Shown: piece after piece, positions 47,670 through 59,167 of the stretch
How positions within the stretch are numbered: position 1 is the stretch's first letter
Layout of the letters: each line of letters starts with the position of its first letter
Source: Liolophura sinensis
Taxonomy: Eukaryota; Mollusca; Polyplacophora; Chitonida; Chitonidae
Assembly: GCF_032854445.1 (NCBI RefSeq)
Contig: NC_088303.1
Location: forward strand, 18,235,501-18,299,500
Length of the DNA stretch: 64,000 nt
Direction of reading: 5' to 3'
Position numbers and translations under genes: made by a program
The notes under the pieces: generated by a model
Databases searched by the model: none
Told to the model about the DNA's origin: nothing
Seen by the model: only the letters and a program-made list of their open reading frames with translations

Positions 47670-47705
47670 TCATGCTGGCTTCCTATCCGACCATACGCGG
47701 GAACA
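47670..47705 (+). mobile_element. MetaSINE-like fragment after the satellite
   Basis: CTCATGCTGGCTTCCTATCC then GACCATACGCGGGA correspond to the family A core directly downstream of the head. The rest of the core and the tail are absent. Confidence 0.75.
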
Positions 47706-48709
47706 CCAACTACAATAAACATCAAAAATTGACGGAAATGCTTTCATAAGCTTCTACGCCTGTGCGTTGAAAGAACACCAATCAGAATAATACCAGCCCA
47801 ACAACAAGAACCTAGCCAATAGCTACAAATCATTGTATAATATACGCCCCAGTATATATCTCAAGAGACTAAAGTTCTGATCAAGGACGTTTTTGTTCTG
47901 AAGGTGAAACGCCGACATGGGAATGCAATTGTAAATCTTTGTCCGGTTTCTCCGAGTAATTACAGTCATATCCCAAATGAAAACGGCTCTTTATTTCGTG
48001 ACAGCAATTTGTCCATCATCTTACAATCAATTTAATAAATGTCGTTGCTTTCGGGCACGTCGCCACCATGTGTGACTTATAATGTTCTCATGACATTAAA
48101 TGCTATGGTATTAAAATATGACTGGATGTGATATTATATTTCATAGATAAATGTATCCGAGACAAATCCATAGGGTATCATCAGCTCATATTTCTGTGCC
48201 TGGTTGTATGTTGTAATTATGAATAACAACTCCCTGGGAAAACGTTTGTGTATCTGGAGAGGATGTATAGGCTCATAATACACACTAGACACTCTTACTC
48301 TGAGATTAGAACACCACCTGGGGGAAATGACCGGCGGGTGAAACGAAATTAGTGTTGACCGAGAAATGACTTTGCCACACGCAGCACTTTTGTAACAAGT
48401 CACTCTGAGTGTCAGTTGTGCAGAAAAGTAGGGCGAATGTACAGTGTCCATGTGATTGTGGACAGGTGGGTGCGCTTCTTGTGCGCTCGATATCTGCTCG
48501 ATGTATTCACGTCTTGCACGAGACGTGTGCGCACGATTTCTGCTCGATGTATACATGGCTTGCATGAGACGTGTGCACCCAGTACCTCCACGATATATAC
48601 AAAGCTCAGTACTTCGTGCTTGTTAAATTATGCAGCTAGTAATCACCAACAATTGACATACATGTAGTTGGATTTTTTTGCGTTCAGTTACATATGTGAT
48701 TGGTATGCG
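47706..48709. other. Gene-free stretch with a two-copy repeat
   Basis: A 46-bp direct repeat lies at about 48495-48580 (TGCTCGATGTATTCACGTCT; TGCTCGATGTATACATGGCT). The 143-codon minus-strand frame across it has no domain. Confidence 0.5.
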
Positions 48710-48805
48710 ATTGGTAATATTCGAGAATATTTCACTTAGGCCTACACCACGGGGATCGGGTTTATGAGTGGATGAAACTGCATGGAAAGAGCCCGGAGAA
48801 AGACC
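48710..48805 (-). mobile_element. Degraded MetaSINE-like fragment, minus strand
   Basis: GATTGGTAATATTCGAGAAT, then a weak core match (GAAAGAGCCCGGAGAAAGAC). Confidence 0.55.
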
Positions 48806-48830
48806 GTTTGCATTGCCACCCTTTGTTTTG

Positions 48831-49045
48831 TGTTATATGCCGTACTCAAGAATATGTCACTAAGCAACGGGGGCCAGAGTTAAAGTAGGAGGTATCCGGG
48901 CAGAGCCCAGGGGAAACACTGGCAAATCTTTCCACGTACGACCAGAGAGGAAGTCAGCATGAGTTGGATCTGAGCCCACTGCGGTCGCGCCGGTGAGAGG
49001 CTTCTGGATCATCGTGCTACGCTAGCGCGTTAACCACCAGGCCAA
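48831..49045 (-). mobile_element. MetaSINE-like SINE with tRNA-like head, minus strand
   Basis: Core (CCGGGCAGAGCCCAGGGGAA), then the head complement, ending GCTAGCGCGTTAACCACCAG, which is the A box side. It lies head to head with the plus copy that follows. Confidence 0.85.
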
Positions 49046-49079
49046 GTAGGTTCCTTTGTTGCTGGAGAGCAATGGTCAA

Positions 49080-49223
49080 TTCGACATGACCTGCGGATAG
49101 TCGTGAGTTTCGCCAGGGCTCTGTCCGGTTTTCTCCCAACCATTGTACTGGCCGCCATCGTATAAGTGAAATATTCTTGAAAACGGCATAAAACACCAAT
49201 CAAATAAATCAATAAATAAATCA
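49080..49223 (+). mobile_element. MetaSINE-like SINE, 5'-truncated
   Basis: Core from CCTGCGGATAGTCGTGAGTT, then tail AACGGCATAAAACACCAATC and AATA repeats. With the preceding copy it forms an inverted SINE pair. Confidence 0.88.
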
Positions 49224-50512
49224 ATCCGACATGGACCCGGGTACATTGAGCCGGATAGGTAGCCTCGAAATAAAGGCTATACCATAAAGATCTTTACCGT
49301 TTTTGTTTTTGTGGCTTTCAACAACAGTTCTGATTGCAACAATTTGCGTATATACAAAGGCAAATATCTACATATATATGTGAGTGTGCACATCACAGAA
49401 CACGGCTGAGAAGAGGTTGGAATTAAATCATGTGGTATCCCATGCAGTGTTATTGAATAAAGCCAGCGCATATATGTGTAGTATAATAATGAAAATTTTT
49501 TACAATACATGTTTCGATGTCCATATTTTAACACAGTATGGGATGTGCTTTATTGTGTGTTGAGTGGAAGGAGATCATGATGTCTGAGATTCACTTGTGC
49601 GGGGTGAGAGCCCGTGTTACAGCCGTACGAGTGGGAAGCAGACAATTTCATGAGTTGGAGCTTGAACTTTATTACTGCCATTAAGTGGACTGGCCGAATC
49701 TTGCTTACGTGCCAAAACATCTTGAGGATAGTCACCGGCACTATCTGAAGATCTGCGTGGGAGACCGATCGTCCAAACTTCCAAACCCACCAACGTTAAT
49801 TGTGGGAACATTGGCGTACTAAGTGTAGGTATTTACTCCCTCGTCAACGTGTCGCAAACTTACACCCCAGTTAATGCTGTCGACCATCTGGAGGCATATG
49901 TTGGAGGCGGAGGTAAAAATAACCTTTTTCGCTGTTAACTAAAAATAAAGCTCTTTTCGTGGACAATGTATTAAAATTTAAAGATGTCAGATTTTATGGG
50001 TTTCAATGTTACGCAAATGTAAATGCACAAACGACTTCCCAAAGCGCGGCATTACTGAAATATTCATTTAAAATATGACTTATTTTCTTCTTGCAGTTTG
50101 AAGACACAAAGGGATTATTGACAAAAAAATGAAAAACTGATCTTGTGATCTTTCGGACATTTCTATTACTTTGTTCCTGCAATGTGATAACTTAAGTCAC
50201 CACAGTGACGTCAGTGTGTGGAAATCACATTGACATAGCTGTTTAGTGGGTAAACTGTTAGTTAGTTATCTATACAGAGCCCGGTAGCAGGCAAAAATAT
50301 ACTACTATATATAAGACTAGGCCTGCATAGATCCAGAAAAACACGTTAAACTCTTCGAAAAGTGTACAAAGCTGTCGTCAAGACAGAATATGCAAAATTA
50401 ATAATGGCTCCTTAATATATAATCTTAATAATTTGTCTCTGTACAGATTAAAAAAATAAAAGCTCACAGCTGATTTCAGTTGAGACAATCACGAACCGAT
50501 TCGATCTTGGAC
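49224..50512. other. Gene-free stretch
   Basis: No gene was recognised. Minus-strand frames at 49550-49811 have no domain. Confidence 0.45.
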
Positions 50513-50600
50513 CGTTCACAAAACGCCTTTCTACGATAGGACGATCTCGGACCGTCCACAAAACGCCTTTCAATGATAGAACAACCTCGGACGGTCTACA
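50513..50600. repeat. Two-copy direct repeat, about 43 bp
   Basis: GACCGTTCACAAAACGCCTT recurs as GACCGTCCACAAAACGCCTT, each followed by an A/T-variable stretch and then CTCGGAC. Confidence 0.85.
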
Positions 50601-51130
50601 TCTGTAGCAAAGATCAGTAGTTTACTCCTAGCTTTGCAAGTAAAAATTCTTCATTATCGCATTAGACACATAAAGAATTAGTTAATTAAACAGATGATTT
50701 TAAACAACAGGTGAAGTTTTCTTAGGTAGTAAGGGCGAGTGGGGCAAATCGCCACTATGTGTGTTGTTATTTAAACCGACTGAGAAAAAATTGCTAAGAC
50801 TCTTCTAAGACACAAAACATCAATTACATGAAACATCACGCTTTTTGTAAAGTGAAAGAAAGCGGATCCTATATTGATCAAACCATGAGTAGCCTTAAGC
50901 AAGGCATTCGTTGATGACAGAGCCCGGGAGGGTGTAAGCCTCTCTGATCCGCTCACTGACAGCCAATAAGCCCGCGGGAGCCGGCGGGCGGGGTCAGAAA
51001 TGGTCAAGTCCTGATGACTAAGCAGAGTCTGATAAAGGTCAAAAGTGCCCCACAGATAGTTAAATTATGTCGCCCTGATATTCTCTGTTCTTCAATGTAA
51101 CGAGGAAAGTTTATTCTACCCGGGGCGTTA
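50601..51130. other. Gene-free stretch
   Basis: Nothing recognised. Confidence 0.4.
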
Positions 51131-51400
51131 CATACAAGAGACAATGGCAGAGAAATCTGCACAGAGGTATGGAAACGGCTGTCACATTGAAGGCATGATG
51201 GCAGAGAAAACAGCATAGAGGTATAGAAACGGCTGTTACACGGAAGAAATGATGACAGAGAAAACAGCACAGAGGTATAGAAACGGCTGTAACATTGAAG
51301 ACATGATGGTAGAAAAAATAGCACAAACGAGTGTTACATGGAAGTCATGATGGAAGACAAACTTGAAAGTGCTTCATGGAAGACATGATGGCAGAAGGGG
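51131..51400. repeat. 54-bp minisatellite, three good and about two partial copies
   Basis: AGAAATCTGCACAGAGG (51151) and AGAAAACAGCATAGAGG (51205) are 54 bp apart, and the unit recurs to about 51300 before decaying. Because 54 is a multiple of three, a minus-strand frame stays open with an 18-residue repeat (51004-51324). I regard that frame as a by-product. Confidence 0.93.
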
Positions 51401-51722
51401 GCTTCTCCGCATGTAACATAGTGTGGTGTTATGCGCAAGGCACGACGACGGAGAAAACTTCAGAGAGCTGTAGAAACAGTTATTAAACGTATATACAAGC
51501 CATGACGGCAACACATAATACACAGCTTGCGCCTTTAAACATTGATTCTTGTTCTTATGACTGGTGAAAAGGTCTGCACATGTAGAACTAAGCCCAGTTT
51601 TAATGGTGAGCATACCATAATGGTGCTCATCTGTAACAGTTAACCTGCAATACTGTATAGACACTTTGTTGGGGACATTGTAAGATATATCAGTTCTTGT
51701 AAACAAGCATCTCTCTAATATG

Positions 51723-51831
51723 ATTAAAGACGTAGAGCACAGACAGTAAAACTACACCAGCGACGACAGTGTGATAGCTGGCAAATGGTCACACGCAACG
51801 GGTGAAATACGGCCTCTTGTCAATTTATCTT
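51723..51831 (+). repeat. Dispersed repeat, family D
   Basis: ATTAAAGACGTAGAGCACAG, then GACAGTGTGATAGCTGGCAA and ATGGTCACACGC. It closely matches the copy at 57329-57429. Confidence 0.7.
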
Positions 51832-53460
51832 TGTAGGGGCTTTATTCTAACTTTTTATGTAAATGCTTAAAGAAACATTGCAGGCTTGATTGGCTGAGAC
51901 GTACCGGAAGTTGATTCAAAGCAATGTCCAATGGCGGCGTAGGATAACGATGGGGAAGTTACCTTTGCCATTAAAAATTCTGTTGGTCTAGTTTTTCACA
52001 CTTACTCAGCTTTTGTGATGCGGCCTAAAATCCATGAAAAAATAGAATCCAAGAATACAGCGCGTTCAATGCCATAATCTGGATTCTCAAAACAGATCGA
52101 TATTAATACACTTCATAACATCTAATTGTACTTGTTTTGTATGGTCTTAAAGGGTTGAATTCGAATCAATATGACATATTATCTAATTTTTTAAGTATAG
52201 CGTACTTATATTATTTTACCAACTTTATTTATGTTACATTTGTAAACATTACTGTATAAACGGTTATGGAAAATAGTAGACTCTTGCACAGAGCCGGCTT
52301 GTTTCATATCTAAGAAGTTTTTGAGTTCGGTATATTGTAGAAAAAAACCCTAAATTCCCGTTGGTGAATTTCAAAGCATTCAGTGGCGTCAAAAAACTTG
52401 TTTCCAATCCTCTAAAATCCGGAAGTTAGGGAAATGGATTCTGGCAATAAAGGCACCCGTTATGAAGTTAATATCAATGGGCCACAAAATTTTTATAGTA
52501 AAGAATAAATAAAGGCTTGAAACACGCCAGGGAAAAAAAGCCCATCAGAGAAGGCAAATAGCAATTTGGTCGGCTTGCGGGAGGCGTTGTTGTGGGTTGT
52601 ACTGCTGCCTGGATCAATTACGCTTTTCTCAGGCTCTGTCAAAGCATAAATGCTTTAGCCGACCGTGTACAACTCTCCCGTTATTTGGCATGTAATGGGC
52701 TTTAGCCAGCGGTCTCTTAAGATAACGGCGCGTATCACGGACTTTTTGGTTAACGTTGGTACGAAGGCGTCGATGGTCTAGGAAATAAATACGGTGCTTG
52801 ACAACGGGAGACCGTATTCACAGTAGAACCAGGTGCGGATGAACATTCAATTAACGCCTTGGTTCGGCCGAAACAAACATGGGATTCCCACAGCCGGTGA
52901 ACGTCACATAAATGACGTTAATATCTCTCTTTTACTAATATTGATGTCCACTTGAATTATTCATCCACATACTATAGCCATCCTCATTGTCTTTTTATTG
53001 CCTGCAGTTTTATTGCCCTGCCCTCAAACTTGAAGGATATGACACTCCCAAACCTATGTTTTCATCCCTGTAAATTAACACACATTCCTTGGCTAATCTC
53101 ACTGGCTAGAACCGATACAGTGATCGACAAAGGTAACATGTCATTAATGCAAATGATACTAATTTCATCTTATACAAATCAAATTCCTGTCTTACGTGAT
53201 ATTTATGCTTAAGCCATCTTCAATTCTCGGGAATAAAGAATGTCATCAACTATTGGTGAAAACACCGGCAGCATTGAGGGTAAAACCACAGAGTGAAGTG
53301 AGGATGAAGTGCAATTTAATAAACGTCACTGGTCTAGAATTACTGAAAATGCTGTGTTGTCATCACATTTAACAAGAAATTACCTCAAAACAATGTAAAT
53401 GTCTACTTTCCGGTTCATTATTCTGTTCTTACACCCGAATCTGTATGTCAAGTCCGACAT
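51832..53460. other. Gene-free stretch
   Basis: Unique AT-rich sequence. A plus-strand frame at 52952-53212 has no recognisable domain. Confidence 0.45.
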
Positions 53461-53598
53461 TCAGAAAGTCTGCAAACAACCTACGAATGGTCATGAATTT
53501 CCCCAGAGCTCTGCCCGGTTTCCCCCACCATAATAAAATAGTGAAATATTCTTGAGTACGGCATAAAACATCAAATAAATAAATTAAATAAATAAATA
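53461..53598 (+). mobile_element. MetaSINE-like SINE, 5'-truncated
   Basis: CAGAAAGTCTGCAAACAACC, core with a deletion (CCCCCACCATAATAAAATAG), tail GTACGGCATAAAACATCAAA and AAAT repeats. Confidence 0.88.
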
Positions 53599-54130
53599 TA
53601 CCACTCATAGACCGTTCCAAGTCGATGATCTCAAGGCTCATTTGAAAAACGTGAAATGCCAGTTCCCAATGAAATATGTAAGAAATAATATAATAAATAG
53701 TAAATAATGCTGGTAGCATATAAGAGAAAAACAGTCATCAGTTTCCAGTGATGCAGAAATCTAATTTAAATTTCACTCGTAGATCGTGGTTAATTTCAAG
53801 GTTAAACACATATACAGGTCTCTCGGTCGTGCTTTGATTGCACCTGTTTATAAAACAACCATGTTGATGTAATAAATCTGGGTACTTATCCAGCCCCTCA
53901 ACCAGATTAGTAGAACTAGATATAACCATAATATGACAAAAGGCTTACAGCATATTGAGTAAAACCAGAGAAGCGAGAACAGTGTGATAACTGGCAAATG
54001 GTCACACCGGTTAAATGCCGACAAGAGTGTTTTCTTTACTGAAGAAAGCATTTGATAGAGTATCCTTGACACACTAGTTTTTGAATCAATAACTTGTGGC
54101 GTAGACTACAGTTAATATCACACTTTCAAC
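53599..54130. repeat. Diverged segmental duplication, right member
   Basis: Collinear with 31372-31990. Landmarks are CGTTCCAAGTCGATGATCTC, AAACAGTCATCAGTTTCCAG, TTTGATTGCACCTGTTTATA and TTTTTGAATCAATAACTTGT. The splice-donor-like GTAAG found in the left member is not kept here. Confidence 0.7.
53932..54018 (+). repeat. Dispersed repeat, family D, inside the duplication
   Basis: CTTACAGCATATTGAGTAAA, GAACAGTGTGATAACTGGCA and AATGGTCACACC. The matching part of the left member (about 31800-31870) lacks this element, so it may have arrived after the duplication. Confidence 0.65.
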
Positions 54131-55354
54131 GAATGCCAGAAATGAGGCAACTACACGCGATACACAGGACCCTTTATATTACTATGCAAGTGCGGATAAC
54201 TTAACATGTGAAAAACGAAATTTTCCCTTTTGTCATAAAGACGCCGTGAATGGAGACAGGTATATGCCATATCCGGATCCCTTTAGTGATGTTACTGTCC
54301 AAATACGGCTTAGATAAAATTTCAAAAATGTAATTAACCCTATTATCTTAAAGACGGCCTGAATGGAGACCTCGGTCATCCGTGTACAAATGTAAGTTCA
54401 AGTAAGATGTACCATCAGAACTATATGTTGTCCTCTATAAAGTCCACTGGAGTTGGATAGATTTCTTTTACCGCCTCGGCAAGCTGGGAATCATTCATAG
54501 CTATACCTACCCAAAGGCACCTCAATGGAGAGGTCGAATGCTCGAATAGAGCTCTCAAGTTTTTCAGAGTACGCAGCTGTGCACACCAGAGCAAAAATTG
54601 TTAAGAGAACATCGAAGGGTTAAGGATATTGTCTAAGGTTGATCAATTCAGCCCAAACATCATTATATTTAGAGCCTCGATGAAGGAAGTTTAGACAATC
54701 ACCAGGAACCAACCAACAGTTCCCGTCCGGATGTTTACTCACTCTACTTAGGTTAGAGTCTTGTATAACCCGGTCTGTCTGGCGTTACCGACATGGCGTC
54801 GGGTTGACAGCTTGTTAGCGGAACATCTGGGTACATATCGCTAGTAATATGTCTTGGGGCGAGTGCTTGTATATTTCTACTTCTTATATTTGAGTAACAG
54901 TTAGTAAGACGAAATTTGAAGTTTTCTCTCAGGTGTGTTTTGATGAGCATTAATTAACACTTTGGCGGTTGCACGCATGTGGAAACTTGATGGAAAGACC
55001 GCGTCTCTTTTGTTAAGCTGAACTCTTCAGATGCCCCTGAAGTAAATGGAAAATTAGTCGCTGCCTGAGGTCCGTTAAAGAGTTCCGAATACGACACATG
55101 CACATGACGTTAGTGAATACGTATGATCTGAGAGTCAAAAATCTTTTTCCATTACTTTTTTCAAAACAGGAAGACGCCCATGCATCAGAGGGTGAGAGTC
55201 GTAGGTCTGTTGTAGACTATATTGTTCCGAGACACACGCAGTACAAGGTTTTGTGGGACAATGTGTAGGTATGGATTCAGAGGGTAGTGACCTGAACGAA
55301 GGCGAAAAAGCTTAGTCTTCTCTTCGTTAATTTGAATCACAGATAATTAAGGAA
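54131..55354. other. Gene-free stretch
   Basis: Nothing recognised. Confidence 0.45.
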
Positions 55355-55707
55355 ATTGGTTGGTAGATCGTCAGCTTCGGGACCGGTAGATCTAGGATCA
55401 ATCCTTGATAGAGTCACACCTAAGACTTTAAAAGAGGAAGTTGTAACTTCCTCGCTTGGCGTTCAGCATGAAGGGGATAGTGCAAAGACTGGTTGACCCG
55501 TATCAGTATAATGGCTCGGGCGGGGCGGCTTACTTGCCTTCGGTAAGTCGCCTCAGGGAAGCAGCACTAAATAAAAGAGCGGTGGAAATCTGTCCTGCAA
55601 CAAGGAGGCACATTACACGTACATGCACCCTAAAGATTCCTTCGTCGTCATATGACTGAAAAATTGTTGAGTACGACGTTAAACCCCAAGCACTCACTCA
55701 CTCACTC
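55355..55707 (+). mobile_element. tRNA-derived SINE, family B
   Basis: A decayed head (TGGTAGATCGTCAGCTTCGG; B box lost to GATAGAGTC) is followed by a well-kept body (CTTCCTCGCTTGGCGTTCAG, CTTGCCTTCGGTAAGTCGCC) and the tail ACGTTAAACCCCAAGCACTC with CACT repeats. It lines up along its length with 1768-2125. Confidence 0.88.
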
Positions 55708-56017
55708 GACTTTATAGATGAGTGCAATCCGAAATAATCCAGTAATCATGCTAAACTGAAACAAATCTGCTTTTAACAGAAGAAAATGAACGATAAATGC
55801 AATATAAATAGTGCTATGGCTTTTACATGTGTGGTTTTAAGAAGTAAGCGTATACCTGACGCGAAATACAGTGGTTTACCGTGGGCTCAGCGATATCCTC
55901 CACCCACAAACCTGACCGACATCAAATAAGCGAAAAAATCCTGAACTCTGATGAAGTAAGCATAGAAAAAAATAACGCAAAAACACAAATCAACAGTAAG
56001 TAAATAGTTAATATTCA
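55708..56017. other. Nothing recognised
   Basis: AT-rich unique sequence. Confidence 0.4.
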
Positions 56018-56031
56018 TATTCGTACAAATA

Positions 56032-56175
56032 GGGGACCTCCGTGGCCGAAGGGGTTAGCACGCCAGCATGCGTATGACTTGCGGATCCCCATTTTCCTCC
56101 CACCATACTGTTGGCCGCCGTCGTATAAGTGAAATATTCTTGAGTACGACGTAAAACACCAATCAAATAAATAAA
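56032..56175 (+). mobile_element. MetaSINE-like SINE with internal deletion and target duplication
   Basis: The head (GGACCTCCGTGGCCGAAGGG) is joined directly to a late core (CATTTTCCTCCCACCATACT) and the normal tail. The middle, including the B box, is missing. Flanks TATTCGTACAAATA (56018-56031) and TATTCATACAAATA (56176-56189) form a 14-bp duplication with one mismatch, so this short form was probably inserted as such. Confidence 0.88.
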
Positions 56176-56189
56176 TATTCATACAAATA

Positions 56190-57328
56190 TATAGCGCAGC
56201 CCATCACCTCCAATAGAGAAATTCGTAAGGCTTTCGTGATGCCCTGTCGGGAACTATGTGTAAGACGTGGTTGCTTTACTTTCCCGACAAAAAGGACACA
56301 GTGAACAATAATTAAAATTTCAAGCAGAAACATTAACAGATTATTGGATGTCATACTTCCATTCTATAAAACATCAACAGAAATCTGTCAGTTGCACCTT
56401 CGGCGTCATATATCATTTGTGAACGCTGCCTGGGCAATGTTATGGGAAGCCGCAGTGCCAGTCTACTCATTTGCTAATATGTTACAGGTTGGAAGAAATA
56501 TAATACCACAGCTTTATTAAACGGTGACATTTCTATCTTTAGTAATACATTAATAACAAAACAGCGATGTGTCTTTCCAGCATATGACATTTAAGGTAAC
56601 ATATTTCAGGAGTTTGAAAACTGTCTACGAAATAAAACATTTTATCCACATTCATTATATTTGAAAAATGAGGACCGGCTTTTGAGAAAATACGAAGATG
56701 AAAATTAATTCGAGACCGTTGACAAATAACGACGGGAATACAACTACTTTTTTATACAGCAAAGAAATAATTAAACTTTCCAATTTTGATGAAGTTCTTT
56801 CTGGCAGAAAATTTGTCAGCAGCAGCTTTGGAATCTATGAGTGATCAGAGCAAAGATCTATACACGGAGTCCATTCCACAAAGCCAGTCTAAACCTCGAT
56901 TTATTGCTCACCTTATGGGCGCAGGCCATCAGATTTGGCTATACTTGTCTCAAAGTTGCACTTGTTAACCGTTTCCAATTATAACTTAAAAGACCTCAAC
57001 ATAAGTTTTAAATCCCAATTCATATTTTGAATTATGCCAATCTGGCTTTGAAGAATATGCCCATGATCACAAATTATTCCAGTTGAAAATCAACCTGTCT
57101 GCTGGTATATTTATTTAATTACTTTGATTAGTGTCTAACTTTTATGACAACAGTAATCATGGTAAACCACCGCTCTTCACAAGCTCCCTGTCCACTTTAA
57201 GTCACCATGTACAGCCAGCAAGAACTCTCTTCCACCGTGCTATCTCATTGTTGGAAGACTGAGCTGTGGTGAGATCAACGCTGTAGCGGAATGATACAGA
57301 GAAGATATTTGATTATACACAATATATA
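56190..57328. other. Gene-free stretch
   Basis: Nothing recognised. Confidence 0.45.
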
Positions 57329-57429
57329 GTTAAAGACGTACAGCATGGAGTAAGACCAGGGCAGCTAGGACAGTGTGACAGTTGGCAAATGGTCACACGT
57401 AAATGGTCTCCTGTTAATTTACTTAAGTA
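57329..57429 (+). repeat. Dispersed repeat, family D, next to the 51-bp minisatellite
   Basis: GTTAAAGACGTACAGCATGG, then GGACAGTGTGACAGTTGGCA and AATGGTCACACG. It ends where the minisatellite begins. Confidence 0.75.
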
Positions 57430-58885
57430 TGTTGCAAAATGATAGATGAAAGATCTGTGATCATTATACCTTATTCCTATGTGTAACAGAATGATAGAAG
57501 ATAGATGTGATCCTGATGCTGTAGCAGAATGATAAAGGGGAGTTCTGAGATCATACAGTGTTCCTATAAGTATCAGAATGACAGATGCAAGATATGTGGT
57601 CGTACAGTATCCCCATATAGGCAGCAAAATGATAAATGGGAGATATGTGATCGTACACTATCCCCATGTATGTTGCAGTATGATAGATGGGAGATCTGGG
57701 ATGGTACAGTATCTCCATGTATGTTGCAGAATGATAGAGGGGAGATCTAGGATGGTGAAGTATCCCCATGTATGTTGCAGAATGACAGATAGGGGATCTG
57801 GGATGGTACAGTATCTCCATGTATGTTGCAGAATGATAGTGGGGAGATCTGGGATGGTACAGCATCTCCATGTATGTTGCAGAATGATAGTGGGGAGATC
57901 TGGGATGGTACAGTATCTCCATGTATGTTGCAGAGTGATGGGGGGGGGGGAGATCTGGGATGGTACAGCATCTCCATGTATGTTGCAGAATGATAGAGGG
58001 GAGACCTGGGATGGTACAGTATCTCCATGTATGTTGCAAAATGATAGAGGGGAGATCTGGGATGGTACAGTATCTCCATGTATGTTGCAGAATGATAGAG
58101 GGGAGATCTGGGATGGTACAATATCTCCATGTATGTTGCAGAATGATAGAGGGGAGACCTGGGATGGTACGTACAGTATCTCCATGTATGTTGCAGAATG
58201 ATAGAGGGGAGATCTGGGATGGTGAAGTATCCCCATGTATGTTGCAAAATGATAGAGGGGAGATCTGGGATGGTACAGCATCTCCATGTATGTTGCAGAA
58301 TGATAGAGGGGAAATCTGGGATGGTGAAGTATCCCCATGTATGTTGCAGAATGACAGATAGGGGATCTGGGATGGTGCAGTATCCCCATGTATGCTGCAG
58401 AATGACAGATGGGAGATCTGGGATGGTGAAGTATCCCCATGTATGTTGCAAAATGATAGAGAGGAGATCTGGGATGGTGCAGTATCCCCATGTATGTTGC
58501 AAAATGATAGATAGGAGATCTGGGATGGTGCAGTATCCCCATGTATGTTGCAGAATGACAGATGGGAGATCTGGGATGGTGTAGTATCCCCATGTATGTT
58601 GCAGAATGACAGATGGGAGATCTGGGATGGTGAAGTATCCCCATGTATGTTGCAAGATGATAGAGGGGAGATCTGGGATGGTGAAGTATCCCCATGTATG
58701 CTGCAGAATGACAGATGGGAGATCTGGGATGGTGCAGTATCCCCATGTATGTTGCAGAATGACAAATGGGAGATTTGGTATGGTACAGTATCCCTATGTA
58801 TGTTACAAAATGACAGGTGTGAGATCTGGGATGGTGCAGTATCCCCATATATGTAGAAGAATGATAGAGGGAAGGCATGTGGTCA
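57425..58885. repeat. 51-bp minisatellite, about 28 copies
   Basis: Unit of 51 bp (GAGATCT at 57691 and 57742) with GAGATCTGGGATGGTACAGT and CTCCATGTATGTTGCAGAAT. The first five and last two units are strongly diverged while the centre is homogeneous. Since 51 is 17 codons and the unit lacks stops, frames of 302, 404 and 406 codons stay open on the minus strand in all three phases, and shorter ones on the plus strand. No start context, splice site or poly(A) signal singles out one frame, so I do not call a gene. Confidence 0.96.
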
Positions 58886-59167
58886 TACAGCAGAAGGATA
58901 AATGGAACAAGTTAGTAGTTTCGTATTCATATGCTAAGGCAAGCTTTAAAGGGATACAGAATCGATACTGATTGGCTGTTGTGAAAGATAAGCAAGTCCA
59001 AGCTATGCCTAGCCTCAGCTGAATTTTACGTATGGCAAAGTCATTCAAGCGTGACCAACCCTGCAGAGATTAAGACGGGGAACCCTACCTAAAAGTGTCA
59101 GCCAATCAGCGTCGACGCTGTATGCCTTAGGGGTTATGTGTGTTAGAATGGTCAGTGAAGGCATTCT
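58886..59167. other. Unique stretch
   Basis: Nothing recognised. Confidence 0.4.

Noticed and set aside
48134-48565. 143-codon minus-strand frame
   Set aside because: It runs across a two-copy 46-bp repeat. No domain was recognised.
57551-58878. Frames of 404 and 406 codons as protein genes
   Set aside because: They lie wholly in the 51-bp minisatellite, overlap each other in different phases, and no start or splice context favours one.
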